13,477 nt of DNA from Deltaproteobacteria bacterium UBA2385. GTDB lineage: Bacteria > Myxococcota_A > UBA796 > UBA2385. Location of the stretch: the NCBI GenBank assembly GCA_002343455.1, contig DDSR01000426.1, forward strand, positions 1 to 13,477, given 5' to 3'. The notes beneath the pieces are model-generated. The model saw nothing but the letters and a program-made list of their open reading frames with translations. It was not told the DNA's origin and did no database searches. Positions 1 to 7,333 of the stretch are shown piece after piece; the stretch's first letter is position 1; each line of letters opens with the position of its first letter. Both the position numbers and the translations under genes were made by a program.

Positions 1-50
1 GCGAGGCCCCAGCCCCACCCGCAGGAGGTGCTCAGGTTAGCCCAGATGGC

Positions 51-1295
51 ATGCCGACGAGCTCTTCCTTCACCTCCCTGCCCTCTCAGGTCCGCGCGCT
101 GCGCTGCATCCTCTGCGGGGCTGAGACCCTCGACCCCTGGGCCTGGAGCTGCGACTCCTGCGGGCCTGACTCGCGGATGGACGTCTGCTACCACCCCTCG
201 GGGGATCTTCGGGAGCGGGTCGCTCAGCGCCCCTTCGACCAGTGGCGCTACCGTGAGCTGCTGCCCCTGCCCGAGGGCGCCGAGCTGCCGCCCATCCAGG
301 TCGGCGGCAGCCCGCTCAGCGAGGCCCCTCGCCTCGCCCAGGCCCTGGGCCTGCGCCGGGTCTGGCTCAAGGACGACGGCCGCAACCCCAGCGCCTCGCT
401 CAAGGATCGGCCCAGCGCCATGGCGGTGGTGCTGGCCGCCGCCGCCGGCAGCGAGCGGGTGGTCTGCGCCAGCACCGGCAACGCGGCCTCTTCGCTGGCC
501 TGCCTGGCCGCCAGCATGGGCCTGCCGGCCACGATCTTCGTGCCCCAGCGGGCGCCGGCCCCCAAGCTGGCCCAGCTCCGCATCTTCGGGGCCCGGGTGC
601 TGCGTGTGGCGGCCGACTACGACACCACCTGGGAGCTCTGCCAGCGCATCGCCACCCGGCGGCCCTGGTTCAACCGCAACTGCGCGGTCAACCCCTACCT
701 GGTCGAGGGCAAGAAGACCGTCTCGTTGGAGCTGGCCGACCGCCTGCGCGAACAGATCCCCGCCTGGGTCGCCGTCAGCGTCGGCGATGGCTGCACCTAC
801 GCCGCCGTGGTCAAGGGCCTGGAGGAGGCCCACGCCGCCGGCTTCATCCCCTTCGTGCCGCGGGTGCTGGGGGTGCAGGCCGAGGGCGCCCAGCCCCTGG
901 TCCGGGCGCTGGAGGGCGACGGCCGACTGGAGCTGCGATCCGCCGAGACGATCGCCGACTCGATCGCGGTGGGCCACCCCCGCAACTTCCAGAAGGCCCT
1001 GGACGCCGCCCGCCGCAACGAGGGGCGCTTCCTGGCGGTCTCGGACGCGCAGATCCTGCAGGGCATGCGCGACGGCGCCCGGCTGGCCGGCATCTTCGCC
1101 GAGCCGGCCGCCGCCGCGACGGTCGCGGGCGTGGCCGAGGCCCGCCGACGGGGGATTCTCGGGAGCCAGGACGAGGTCGCCATCCTGGTCACCGGCAACG
1201 GCCTGAAGGACACCGCCACCGCCCTGACCGCGGTGGAGGGGCCCGAGGATGTGCCCGCCGACGAGGCGGAGATCGAGCGGCGGCTGGCGGGCTGA
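51..1295 (+). CDS. Threonine synthase-like PLP-dependent enzyme
   Basis: Fold-type II PLP enzyme of the threonine synthase branch. Threonine synthase converts O-phosphohomoserine to threonine in the cytoplasm. The 414-residue protein opens with a zinc-ribbon-like set of cysteines (Cys19, Cys22, Cys34, Cys37). The Schiff-base lysine is expected in SLKDR at Lys118, and the cofactor-binding Asn lies in STGNAA (141-146). The phosphate loop is GDGCTY (245-250), and the C-terminal TGNGLKD at 381-387 is typical of threonine synthases. The ATG at 51 is the only in-frame start before the cysteines. A strong GGAGG at 24-28 lies about 22 bases away, too far to serve it well, so the ribosome site is unclear. 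No homoserine kinase or dehydrogenase gene is nearby. It could instead be a threonine-synthase-like lyase of other specificity. Family assignment is strong; exact substrate is inferred. Confidence 0.88.
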   Translation: MPTSSSFTSLPSQVRALRCILCGAETLDPWAWSCDSCGPDSRMDVCYHPSGDLRERVAQRPFDQWRYRELLPLPEGAELPPIQVGGSPLSEAPRLAQALGLRRVWLKDDGRNPSASLKDRPSAMAVVLAAAAGSERVVCASTGNAASSLACLAASMGLPATIFVPQRAPAPKLAQLRIFGARVLRVAADYDTTWELCQRIATRRPWFNRNCAVNPYLVEGKKTVSLELADRLREQIPAWVAVSVGDGCTYAAVVKGLEEAHAAGFIPFVPRVLGVQAEGAQPLVRALEGDGRLELRSAETIADSIAVGHPRNFQKALDAARRNEGRFLAVSDAQILQGMRDGARLAGIFAEPAAAATVAGVAEARRRGILGSQDEVAILVTGNGLKDTATALTAVEGPEDVPADEAEIERRLAG

Positions 1296-1308
1296 GGCGG
1301 GGCCTCAG
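1292..1308. terminator. Hairpin spanning two convergent stop codons
   Basis: CTGAGGC (1292-1298), loop GGG, GCCTCAG (1302-1308) is a perfect 7-bp inverted repeat. It contains the TGA of the threonine-synthase-like gene in one arm and the TGA of the converging minus-strand gene in the other. It has no T-run on either side, so it may be a stability element or a weak bidirectional terminator rather than a classic intrinsic one. Confidence 0.45.
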
Positions 1309-1703
1309 GCCTCCATGTCCAGATCCCGCTCCCGCAGCAGCTGGCCAAGGGCCACGCGGCGCTCGCCCAGGAACAGGATCCCGGGCTCGTATCGGACCTT
1401 GGTCCCGCCGGTGGTCGTCATGGCTTTGACCGACCACCAGCCGTTGCCGACGTAGTCGCCGATCCAGAAGCCCCGATCGCCCACGCGCAGCCCGGTCATC
1501 CCCAGGCAGACGGCGGCCCAGCTGCTCTCCGAGGTGGGCCCCTTGGGGATGAAGCGCACGCGGCTCGCCGGCTGGGGGGCGGGGGTGTTCCCGCGTTCGG
1601 GATCGGGGTCGGATCCGAGCTCGATCACATGATCGTCCTCGGGCTCGGCCGCAGCGCTGGCGAGGCCAACGGCGAGGGTCTGCAGGAATGAACGTCGATC
1701 CAT
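1305..1703 (-). CDS. Small Tat-signal exported protein, function unknown
   Basis: A 132-residue protein of unrecognised family. The ATG at 1701-1703 gives an N-terminus MDRRSFLQTLAVGLASAAA, which has the twin-arginine pattern (RRxFL), a hydrophobic stretch and an AAA-type cleavage site near residue 19. Export by the Tat pathway is therefore likely. An acidic Pro-rich linker follows (about 20-45), then a compact domain with many Gly, Trp and aromatic residues (for example GFWIGDYVGNGWW) that looks like beta structure. The frame stays open upstream to about 2000, but that part is Arg/Pro-rich noise, and the Tat motif fixes the start. A GGAG about seven bases upstream is the presumed ribosome site and lies inside a strong hairpin (1710-1736). 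It lies downstream of the EF-hand gene on the same strand, 203 bases away, so co-transcription is uncertain. No cofactor motif is seen that would explain folded Tat export. Confidence 0.72.
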   Translation of the reverse strand: MDRRSFLQTLAVGLASAAAEPEDDHVIELGSDPDPERGNTPAPQPASRVRFIPKGPTSESSWAAVCLGMTGLRVGDRGFWIGDYVGNGWWSVKAMTTTGGTKVRYEPGILFLGERRVALGQLLRERDLDMEA

Positions 1704-1709
1704 GGGGCG

Positions 1710-1736
1710 CTCCGGGTGGGGGTTGCGCACCCGGAG
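1710..1736 (-). promoter_or_regulatory. 5'-leader hairpin that buries the ribosome-binding site
   Basis: On the + strand, CTCCGGGTG (1710-1718) and CACCCGGAG (1728-1736) form a perfect 9-bp inverted repeat with a 9-base loop. Read on the minus strand, its 3' arm ends in GGAG, seven bases before the ATG at 1703. The likely Shine-Dalgarno of the Tat-signal gene is thus paired in the folded leader. This arrangement is seen directly; a regulatory role is inferred. Confidence 0.45.
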
Positions 1737-1817
1737 AGGATCGACGCGCCGACGTTCGCCCGGAGGTTGCCGTCTCGGAGGAGCTCCGGTCGGGCCGCAT
1801 CTCCGCTCTCGCGGGGA

Positions 1818-1843
1818 CCACCTTGCCCGGGCGGGCAGGTTGG
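1818..1843 (-). terminator. Possible terminator hairpin after the EF-hand gene
   Basis: CCACCTTGCCC (1818-1828), loop GGGC, GGGCAGGTTGG (1833-1843) pairs over 11 positions with one G-T pair and one mismatch. It lies 64 bases beyond the stop of the minus-strand EF-hand gene. It has no T-tract, so it is only a weak candidate. The rest of 1704-1906 shows no gene and no clear promoter. Confidence 0.3.
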
Positions 1844-1906
1844 CGGGCTTTCGCCTCTCTGGATGCACTGGCGACGTATCGTGAGCCGGTCGGCCCCGCA
1901 AGAGCC

Positions 1907-4054
1907 CTACCAGGGCAGCGTCATCGCCCCCTCGGTCAGGCTGTACCAGGTGAACACCGCCATGCCGAGGATCGCCAGCAGCGCCACCGCGTAGGGCCAC
2001 CGCGCGGGCTCTTCGGCGTAGGGATCCTTCAGGTCGCGCGAGGCTCCCTTGGGCAGCTCGGCCAGCTTGGTCAGCGACTCGCCGAAGGGGATGTTGACCC
2101 GGGCCTTGGCGTTGACGGCCCAGCCGTCGGCGTCGAGGATGGGGCCGAGGTTGCGGCGGCGGAGCTTGAGGGCGGCGACCAGCATCGAGGGGCCCGAGAT
2201 GACCAGGACCAGGCCGAGGACGCCGACGGGCATCAGCAGGCCCAGGCCGAAGAAGGCCTGCATGATGGCCCCCAGGACGGCCGAGACGCCGCCGACAGCG
2301 ACGCCGATCGCGGCGAGCGTGCCGATGTCCAGCGGCTTGGGTGCGACGGGCGGAGCACCCGCGACAGGCGGGGCCGAGGAGTCCAGGTTGGCGGTCGTCG
2401 AGGCGGCGGCGTCCATCTTCGCCGCGGAGGCTGCGTCGGCCGCTGCGGCGCGCTTGGCGATCATCTCCTCCACGGTCCGGATGAACTTCTTGTAGGGCGA
2501 CCAGAAGGCCTGGCGGATGCTGATGGGGTTCTCGATCAGCTTGGTGATGCGCGCGTCGTAGTCCCGGCCCTGGCGGTCGTAGAAGACGCCGTTGCGCCCG
2601 ACCATTATGTTGTCGACCTCGCCGTTGGTGACGGCGGCGCAGACCGACATCTGCAGGCCGTCGCTGCGCCGGACGCAGTCGAAGTAGGCCAGGTAGGCCC
2701 CCGACAGGCCCGCCATGACGCCGTGGCGGGCGGCGTCCTCGACCCGCAAGACCAGCTCGCAGCTGCGCTGATCGAAGAAGAGGGTGCCCGCCTGGAAGAC
2801 GGCCTTCTCCCGACGCCCGTAGAAGGCGCTGAAATTGACGTAGTTGCGGAGCAGGCGCCCCAGGTGCAGGGTGTAGCGGACGAGCCGCTCCACCTGGTCG
2901 ATGCCCTCGGCCTCAGCACGGCGGGCCTCGTCGGCCGCGATCAGGGCGAGGAGCTGCTCCTTCAGGTCGCTGGCGAGCAGCTCCGCGGCGCGGGCGGGCT
3001 CGACGCTGGCGACGGCGGTCCCACCCGGCGCGGCCTGCCAGGCGACGTAGGGGGCGAGGCGGGCCTTGATGTCGGCCCACTCCCCGGCGGAGAGCTCGGC
3101 CCGCTCGCCCAGGAGCGGTCGCACGACGGCCTCGACGAAGGCGGACATGCGCTGGGTCCACGCGGGGTTGACGCCCTCGCCCAGTGGCAGCGCCTTGCCG
3201 GGGCCGACCAGGGCGAGCGGGAAGGCCTCGAGCTCCTTGGCGTCGGCGCTGAGATCGTTGGCGGCGATGCTGGCGAACTCCGACTCGGCCCGATTGAGCG
3301 AGGCGAGGCTGCGCGCGTCGAAGCTGGCCAGCCGGGTGCGGCTGAAGAAGTCGTCGATCTTGGGGCCGACCGCGAGGTAGGCCGCGCTGGCGGCGGCGGT
3401 GGCCTCGCCCAGGGGCAGGAGCAGGGCGGCCTCCTCGGTCTCCCGCGCCCGCCAGGCGGCGCGCTCGGCCAGCGCCGCGAAGAACTCCTCGACCTTGGGG
3501 GCCGAGGCGCCCGCCACGCCGCTTCGGTCGGGCTCTCCGCCGACGGTGCCGACGATCTGCTCGATGAGGGCGACCAGCGCAGGGTCGGTGGTGGCGCCGG
3601 GGTGGACGATGCCATCGCCGTTGAGCGGCATGCTGGCGAAGATGACGGTGGTGTCGGAGACGTCCGCGAGGCTGATCCCGGCGGAGTCGGGGCGACCGAG
3701 GCTGGCGAGCACCGAGCGCGCCGAGGCGAGGGCGGCCTTGCCCTCGGCGGTGTCCTCGCGGATGGCGGCCAGGGGCAGGGCCTCGCCGGGCGAGAAGATC
3801 AGGGCCGGGTCCTTGAGCGCCTTGCAGACGAAGGCGACCGCGTTGAGGACCTCGGGCGCGCGCACCCGACCGTCCTTGTCCTCGTCGATCAGGACCATGG
3901 TGCGCTCGTCCATGTCATGACCGCGCACCGGGCAGCTCAGCGCGACCCAGAGCTTCTGATCGAGGGAGCCGAGGTTGCGGAGCTCATCGGCGGTCTCCAG
4001 GCGCACCTGGTTGACTCCGCCCGCGACAAAGAAGCGCCAGGGAAACTCAGACAT
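1907..4054 (-). CDS. Large EF-hand membrane protein, function unknown
   Basis: A 715-residue protein. The ATG at 4052-4054 (MSEFPWRFFVAGG) has GGAG about ten bases upstream; the longer frame to 4267 is low-complexity and runs into the divergent gene. Residues 57-68 (DEDKDGRVRAPE) form a textbook 12-residue EF-hand calcium loop. A second, degenerate loop (NGDGIV) lies at 145-150. A long, probably cytoplasmic, mostly helical region fills 150-530. An Ala/Pro-rich linker (535-575) precedes two membrane spans (about 577-601 and 604-627). After the pattern RRRNLGPILDADGWAVN (632-648) comes a last span at 687-705. The sequence looks like a conserved 'hypothetical protein' type, but I cannot name the family. 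Calcium binding is a good inference from loop 1; the biological role is unknown. The gene is divergent from the membrane protein at 4120 with a 65-base gap that probably holds both promoters. Confidence 0.85.
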   Translation of the reverse strand: MSEFPWRFFVAGGVNQVRLETADELRNLGSLDQKLWVALSCPVRGHDMDERTMVLIDEDKDGRVRAPEVLNAVAFVCKALKDPALIFSPGEALPLAAIREDTAEGKAALASARSVLASLGRPDSAGISLADVSDTTVIFASMPLNGDGIVHPGATTDPALVALIEQIVGTVGGEPDRSGVAGASAPKVEEFFAALAERAAWRARETEEAALLLPLGEATAAASAAYLAVGPKIDDFFSRTRLASFDARSLASLNRAESEFASIAANDLSADAKELEAFPLALVGPGKALPLGEGVNPAWTQRMSAFVEAVVRPLLGERAELSAGEWADIKARLAPYVAWQAAPGGTAVASVEPARAAELLASDLKEQLLALIAADEARRAEAEGIDQVERLVRYTLHLGRLLRNYVNFSAFYGRREKAVFQAGTLFFDQRSCELVLRVEDAARHGVMAGLSGAYLAYFDCVRRSDGLQMSVCAAVTNGEVDNIMVGRNGVFYDRQGRDYDARITKLIENPISIRQAFWSPYKKFIRTVEEMIAKRAAAADAASAAKMDAAASTTANLDSSAPPVAGAPPVAPKPLDIGTLAAIGVAVGGVSAVLGAIMQAFFGLGLLMPVGVLGLVLVISGPSMLVAALKLRRRNLGPILDADGWAVNAKARVNIPFGESLTKLAELPKGASRDLKDPYAEEPARWPYAVALLAILGMAVFTWYSLTEGAMTLPW

Positions 4055-4119
4055 GGGACCGCAGCTCCGTCCAGGTGGTAGGGACGCCGACGCCTTATCG
4101 GCTGGGAGAGGCTGGAGCC

Positions 4120-5826
4120 ATGGAGAACGAGCGGAGTGAAACCCCAGCGACAGGGGGGTACCTGGTCGAGGTGCTGACGCCGCTGTTCGGGCCCGCGCTG
4201 CTGGCGTTTTTCGGGACGAGCCTGCTGCTGGCCCGCCTGGACCTCTCCGACCTCCCGGGACCGGCATCGGGGCAGCTGATCTCCCGCCTCGCCCTGGTGG
4301 AGGAGGGGCGGCCGGTCAGCGCCGTGCACGCCGCGCTGGCCGCCTGGACCGAGCTCTCTCCCCTGCCCTTGCTGGCTGATCTGCGGCTGCTGATGGGGCC
4401 CCTGGTCAGCGCGGGCGCCACGCTGGGGGCCTCGCTGGCGGGCCGGGCCCTGGCAGGAGGTGGCGCGCTGGGGAGGCGCGCGGCCTGGGCCTGCGGGCTG
4501 GCGATGGCCTGCTGCTCGGCGGTGGTCGAGGCCAGCACCTGGATCGCGCTGGAGCCGCTGGCGATCGCCCTCGCGCTGCTGGGCCTGGGGACCGCGATGG
4601 CCGCAAGCTCGGGGGCCGCGCGCTGGCTGCCGCTGGCGGCGCCCGGAGTCGCCGCGGTCCTGCTGGCCGGCGAGCTGCGGGAGGTGGGCCTGCCCTTCCG
4701 GGCCCTGCTCCCGGTGCTGCCGCTGCTGGCCTGGCGGCGGCCGCTGCGGGCGCTGCTGCTGGCCCTGGGCGTCGGCCTGAGCCTGAGCCTGGGCCCGGAG
4801 TGGGCCGCCGGCTGGGCGGGCGGCGAGGAGGGGGGCGCGCGCCACACCCACAGCCCGCTGCTGTCCTTCCGCGCGGCCGGGACAGGGCTGAGCGAGCTGT
4901 CCGGAATGCTCTACCAGCCCTCGCTGGGGCGGCTCTCGCTCTACCTGCCGCTGTGCGCCCTGGCGCTGCCGGCCGCCCTGGTGCCGGGCCCCCGCTGGCT
5001 GGCCCGAGCGGGTTTCGGCGGGCTTGGGGTCCTGGCGACCGGGCTGACCGTCGAGGCGCTGGACCCGGGCTGGCTGCGCCTGCGCTACCTGGCGGTCATG
5101 AGCACGGGGCTGGTCCTGCTCAGCGGGCTGAGCGCGGCGGGGCTCTCTCGTCTGCTGCGCGGCCGGCCCGCCCTCTCCTTGCTGCCCTCGCTGGCGCTGG
5201 CGGGGCTGCTGGCGACGGACAGCCTGGACGCCCTCTGGACCAGCGCGCGCGAGCGGGCGCCCTACACCGGGATCGCCTCGCCCCGGCTGCCCGAGCCGAC
5301 GGGCCTGCGCTTCGTGCTGAACGGCCGGGCGATGGGGACGAGCCCGCACGCCCTGGCGGTGGACCGGGCCGTGGAGCTGTGGGAGGTCGCCGCGTCCGCC
5401 GGTCGACCGGTCGCGGCGACCCCCTTGCAGGACGAGCGCGGCGCCCAGGTCGTCGCCGTGGCGGCCCTGATGGGCAGCCCGGCGGTGCTGATGCGGGCCG
5501 AGCAGTGTTGTCCTGCCGGGCAGTCCAGCGAAGAGTGCGCCGGGGCGCTGCTGCACGAGCTCGACGCCGCCGGGGTGGACCTGGTCCTGCCTCGCCCGGC
5601 CGGGACCGACTGGCGCTTCTCCAGCCAGGACCCCCTCGCCCCCCGACTGCGGGCGCTGGCGATCGAGCGAGGGCTGCCGCTGGAGGGGGGGCTCTCCTGG
5701 ACCCGGGTGCGCGCCCGGGAGGAGGGCGGCGCGCTGCCCTGCCGACAGCGGCTGCCCCGCCTGCTGGATGCGCGGCCGACACCGCCGGAGATCCAACGGG
5801 GCCAGTGGTGGCCGGCCCCTCGCTGA
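4120..5826 (+). CDS. Polytopic membrane protein with soluble C-terminal domain
   Basis: A 568-residue protein with roughly ten or eleven hydrophobic segments (about 22-40, 93-113, 121-140, 143-162, 169-185, 194-226, 271-289, 296-312, 320-342, 350-366). A soluble C-terminal domain of about 200 residues follows. It carries cysteines at 463, 464, 473 and 541, which would suit disulfides if the domain is periplasmic. The architecture, many spans then a soluble tail, resembles GT-C glycosyltransferases of the PMT/ArnT type. I do not see their acidic first-loop catalytic motif clearly, so this is only a suggestion. The ATG at 4120 is preferred to the in-frame GTG at 4075 because GGGAGAGG lies just upstream and the added residues look non-coding. 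It converges on the haemoglobin gene with an 8-base gap containing the palindrome GAGGCCTC (5829-5836). Confidence 0.8.
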   Translation: MENERSETPATGGYLVEVLTPLFGPALLAFFGTSLLLARLDLSDLPGPASGQLISRLALVEEGRPVSAVHAALAAWTELSPLPLLADLRLLMGPLVSAGATLGASLAGRALAGGGALGRRAAWACGLAMACCSAVVEASTWIALEPLAIALALLGLGTAMAASSGAARWLPLAAPGVAAVLLAGELREVGLPFRALLPVLPLLAWRRPLRALLLALGVGLSLSLGPEWAAGWAGGEEGGARHTHSPLLSFRAAGTGLSELSGMLYQPSLGRLSLYLPLCALALPAALVPGPRWLARAGFGGLGVLATGLTVEALDPGWLRLRYLAVMSTGLVLLSGLSAAGLSRLLRGRPALSLLPSLALAGLLATDSLDALWTSARERAPYTGIASPRLPEPTGLRFVLNGRAMGTSPHALAVDRAVELWEVAASAGRPVAATPLQDERGAQVVAVAALMGSPAVLMRAEQCCPAGQSSEECAGALLHELDAAGVDLVLPRPAGTDWRFSSQDPLAPRLRALAIERGLPLEGGLSWTRVRAREEGGALPCRQRLPRLLDARPTPPEIQRGQWWPAPR

Positions 5827-5834
5827 AGGAGGCC

Positions 5835-6209
5835 TCAGGGCCGGTTGCGCATATGTTGGGCGACGTGCTGGAAGAAGGCCTCCAGCTCGGTGCGCTCGGG
5901 GCCGGCGGGCACCTGCTCGGCCATGGCCTGCCGCATGCAGAGCATCCAGGCGTCTGCGGCGGCGGCGTCGATAGGGAAGGGCATGTGGCGGGCGCGCAGC
6001 ATCGGGTGGCCGCGCTGTGCCGAGTAGTCCGGCGGGCCCCCGAAGCGCTCGATCAGGAAGAGAGCGAGCTTGTCGACGCTCTCGTCGAGGTTCCCCGGGT
6101 GCATGGCGCGGATGCCCTGCGCGGCAGGGAGGCTGTCCATGAGGGCATAGAAGCGTTCCACGAGGCGACGGATGCCGGCTTCCTGTCCAAGAAACTCGTA
6201 GGCGTTCAT
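5835..6209 (-). CDS. Group II truncated haemoglobin
   Basis: A 124-residue two-over-two globin of the truncated haemoglobin group II (GlbO-like) family. These are cytoplasmic haem proteins that bind oxygen and related small ligands, with roles in oxidative or nitrosative chemistry. Visible landmarks are FYALMD with Tyr21 at position B10, the GGP turn at 57-59, the proximal haem ligand His75 (F8) in RARHMPFPI, and Trp88 (G8) in DAWMLCM, the residue that marks group II. Length is normal for the family. The ATG at 6207-6209 lacks a Shine-Dalgarno. TAGAAC sits seven bases before it on the minus strand, so the message may be leaderless. The gene is divergent from the epimerase gene, sharing a 97-98-base region with 15-bp tandem repeats. 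The precise physiological role cannot be read from the sequence. Confidence 0.93.
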   Translation of the reverse strand: MNAYEFLGQEAGIRRLVERFYALMDSLPAAQGIRAMHPGNLDESVDKLALFLIERFGGPPDYSAQRGHPMLRARHMPFPIDAAAADAWMLCMRQAMAEQVPAGPERTELEAFFQHVAQHMRNRP

Positions 6210-6246
6210 GACCGTGGTTCTATGCGGCCAGGCGCCGGGCGCACAG

Positions 6247-6284
6247 CCTCGCCCGTCTTGCCCTCGCCCGACTTGCCCTCGCCT
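6247..6284. repeat. 15-bp tandem repeats in a divergent promoter region
   Basis: CCTCGCCCGTCTTGC (6247-6261) is followed directly by CCTCGCCCGACTTGC (6262-6276), one mismatch in 15, and by a partial third copy (6277-6284). The repeats lie between the truncated haemoglobin and epimerase genes. Each full copy carries CTTGCC, and the second overlaps the putative -35 box. They could be a repeated operator or simple replication slippage. Confidence 0.6.
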
Positions 6285-6301
6285 GCGGCACCGCGTAGGT
6301 T
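6273..6301 (+). promoter_or_regulatory. Candidate promoter for the epimerase gene
   Basis: TTGCCC (6273-6278), a 17-base spacer and TAGGTT (6296-6301) resemble a housekeeping sigma promoter. The predicted transcript start, about seven bases after the -10, falls on the GTG start at 6308. There is no Shine-Dalgarno, so a leaderless mRNA fits. Confidence 0.42.
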
Positions 6302-6307
6302 CCGGCC

Positions 6308-7333
6308 GTGAGCACCCCCTCCCCCTCCCCCATCGCCATCACCGGCGCCACCGGCTTCCTGGGCCGACACATCGTCGCCCGGCTGGCCGCCGAACACCAC
6401 CTTCGCTGCATCAGCCGCGGCGGCTCCGCACCCGAGGGGCACCAGGGCATCCCGCTGGACCTGGCGGGAGAGGCCCCCGAAGCCGCCCTGCGCGAGGCCT
6501 TCAGCGGCTGCGAGCTGGTGGTCCACGCGGCCGGCAAGGTCAGCCACGATCCGGCCGAGGCGGAGGCCCTCTGGCGGATCCACGTCCTGGGCACCGAGCG
6601 GGTGCTGGAGGCGGCGCGGCTGGCCGGAGTGCGGCGGCTGGTCGTGCTGGGCACCAGCGGGACCATCGCCGTCAGCGCCACGGCCCGCACGATGGACGAG
6701 GGCGAGCCCTCGGTCCTGCAGACGATCAGCCGCTGGCCCTACTACCGCAGCAAGTGGGTGGCCGAGCAGGCCGCCCTGCGGGCCCACGGCGCGATGGAGG
6801 TGGTCAGCCTGAACCCGGGCCTGCTGCTGGGTCCCGGCGACGACGCCGCGGGGGCCTCGACCCAGGCCGTGCGCCTGTTCCTGGACGAGGGCATGGCGGT
6901 CGTCCCCCAGGGCGGGCCCTGCTTCGTCGACGTGCGCGACGTCGCCATCGCCGTGCAGCGCGCGCTGCATGCCGACTGCGCCGGCCAGCCGATCCTGCTG
7001 GGCGGGGCCAATTGGACCTGGGCCCAGCTCTTCGGGGCCCTCGCTCGGATCACCGGACGCTCCCCGCCGCGGGCCGTCCTGCCCGCTCGCGCCGCCGGCC
7101 TGCTGGTCGAAGCCTTCGGCGCGGCCCTGCGCTCGGACAGCGGCCTGATCCGCCTGCCCCTCTCTCCCGAGGAGCTGGAGCTGGCCCGCCACACCTGGTG
7201 GGCCGACTGGAGCCGGGCGACCCGCCTGCTGGGCTTCACGCCTCGCGACCCGCTGCGGACGCTGGAGGACACAGTCCAGGACATCCTCGACAGCCGGCGG
7301 CGAGGCTTCCAGCTCTACCGGAAGGCCGAGTGA
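6308..7333 (+). CDS. NAD-dependent epimerase/dehydratase (extended SDR)
   Basis: A 341-residue extended short-chain dehydrogenase/reductase, a cytoplasmic NAD(P)-dependent enzyme that usually acts on sugar nucleotides or similar alcohols and ketones. The Rossmann glycine motif GATGFLG is at 13-19, and VVHAAGKVS at 71-79 is the usual beta4 segment. The active-site Tyr145 and Lys149 form the YxxxK motif in YYRSK. NPGLLLGPGD at 169-178 is the typical post-catalytic turn. Overall it resembles the HpnA/dihydroflavonol-reductase-like branch, but no hopanoid or sugar operon is near, so the substrate is unknown. It starts with GTG without a Shine-Dalgarno. Its TGA overlaps the GTG of the YidD-like gene by four bases, indicating one transcription unit. 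Confidence 0.9.
   Translation: MSTPSPSPIAITGATGFLGRHIVARLAAEHHLRCISRGGSAPEGHQGIPLDLAGEAPEAALREAFSGCELVVHAAGKVSHDPAEAEALWRIHVLGTERVLEAARLAGVRRLVVLGTSGTIAVSATARTMDEGEPSVLQTISRWPYYRSKWVAEQAALRAHGAMEVVSLNPGLLLGPGDDAAGASTQAVRLFLDEGMAVVPQGGPCFVDVRDVAIAVQRALHADCAGQPILLGGANWTWAQLFGALARITGRSPPRAVLPARAAGLLVEAFGAALRSDSGLIRLPLSPEELELARHTWWADWSRATRLLGFTPRDPLRTLEDTVQDILDSRRRGFQLYRKAE

Noticed and set aside
1..40. Possible end of an upstream + strand gene stopping at TAG 38-40
   Set aside because: Only 12 codons are visible, with no way to tell coding from chance.
28..1206. A GTG-initiated frame from 28 overlapping the threonine-synthase-like gene
   Set aside because: Pro/Ser/Arg/Trp-rich shadow. The strong GGAGG at 24-28 is tempting, but the frame with PLP-enzyme motifs starts at ATG 51.
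1688..4081. A 797-codon open frame on the + strand across the EF-hand gene
   Set aside because: It is an antisense shadow: Gly/Ala/Asp/Arg-rich, no domains, and arises from the G/C third positions of the well-formed minus-strand gene with an EF-hand and membrane spans.
4075..4119. Upstream GTG start for the polytopic membrane protein
   Set aside because: The extra 15 residues look non-coding and would overlap the divergent promoter region; ATG 4120 has GGGAGAGG at good spacing.
3937..5796. A 619-codon minus-strand frame opposite the membrane protein
   Set aside because: Gln/Arg/Pro/Gly-rich low-complexity translation typical of antisense GC-rich DNA; the + strand shows clear hydrophobic spans.
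5829..5836. Palindrome GAGGCCTC as a terminator
   Set aside because: Eight bases without a loop or T-run; too short to call a terminator on its own, so only mentioned as part of a junction pattern.
4800..6311. A 503-codon + strand frame through the membrane protein, haemoglobin and intergenic regions
   Set aside because: It is out of frame with the membrane protein, runs antisense through the haemoglobin gene, and is Arg/Ala/Gly-rich.
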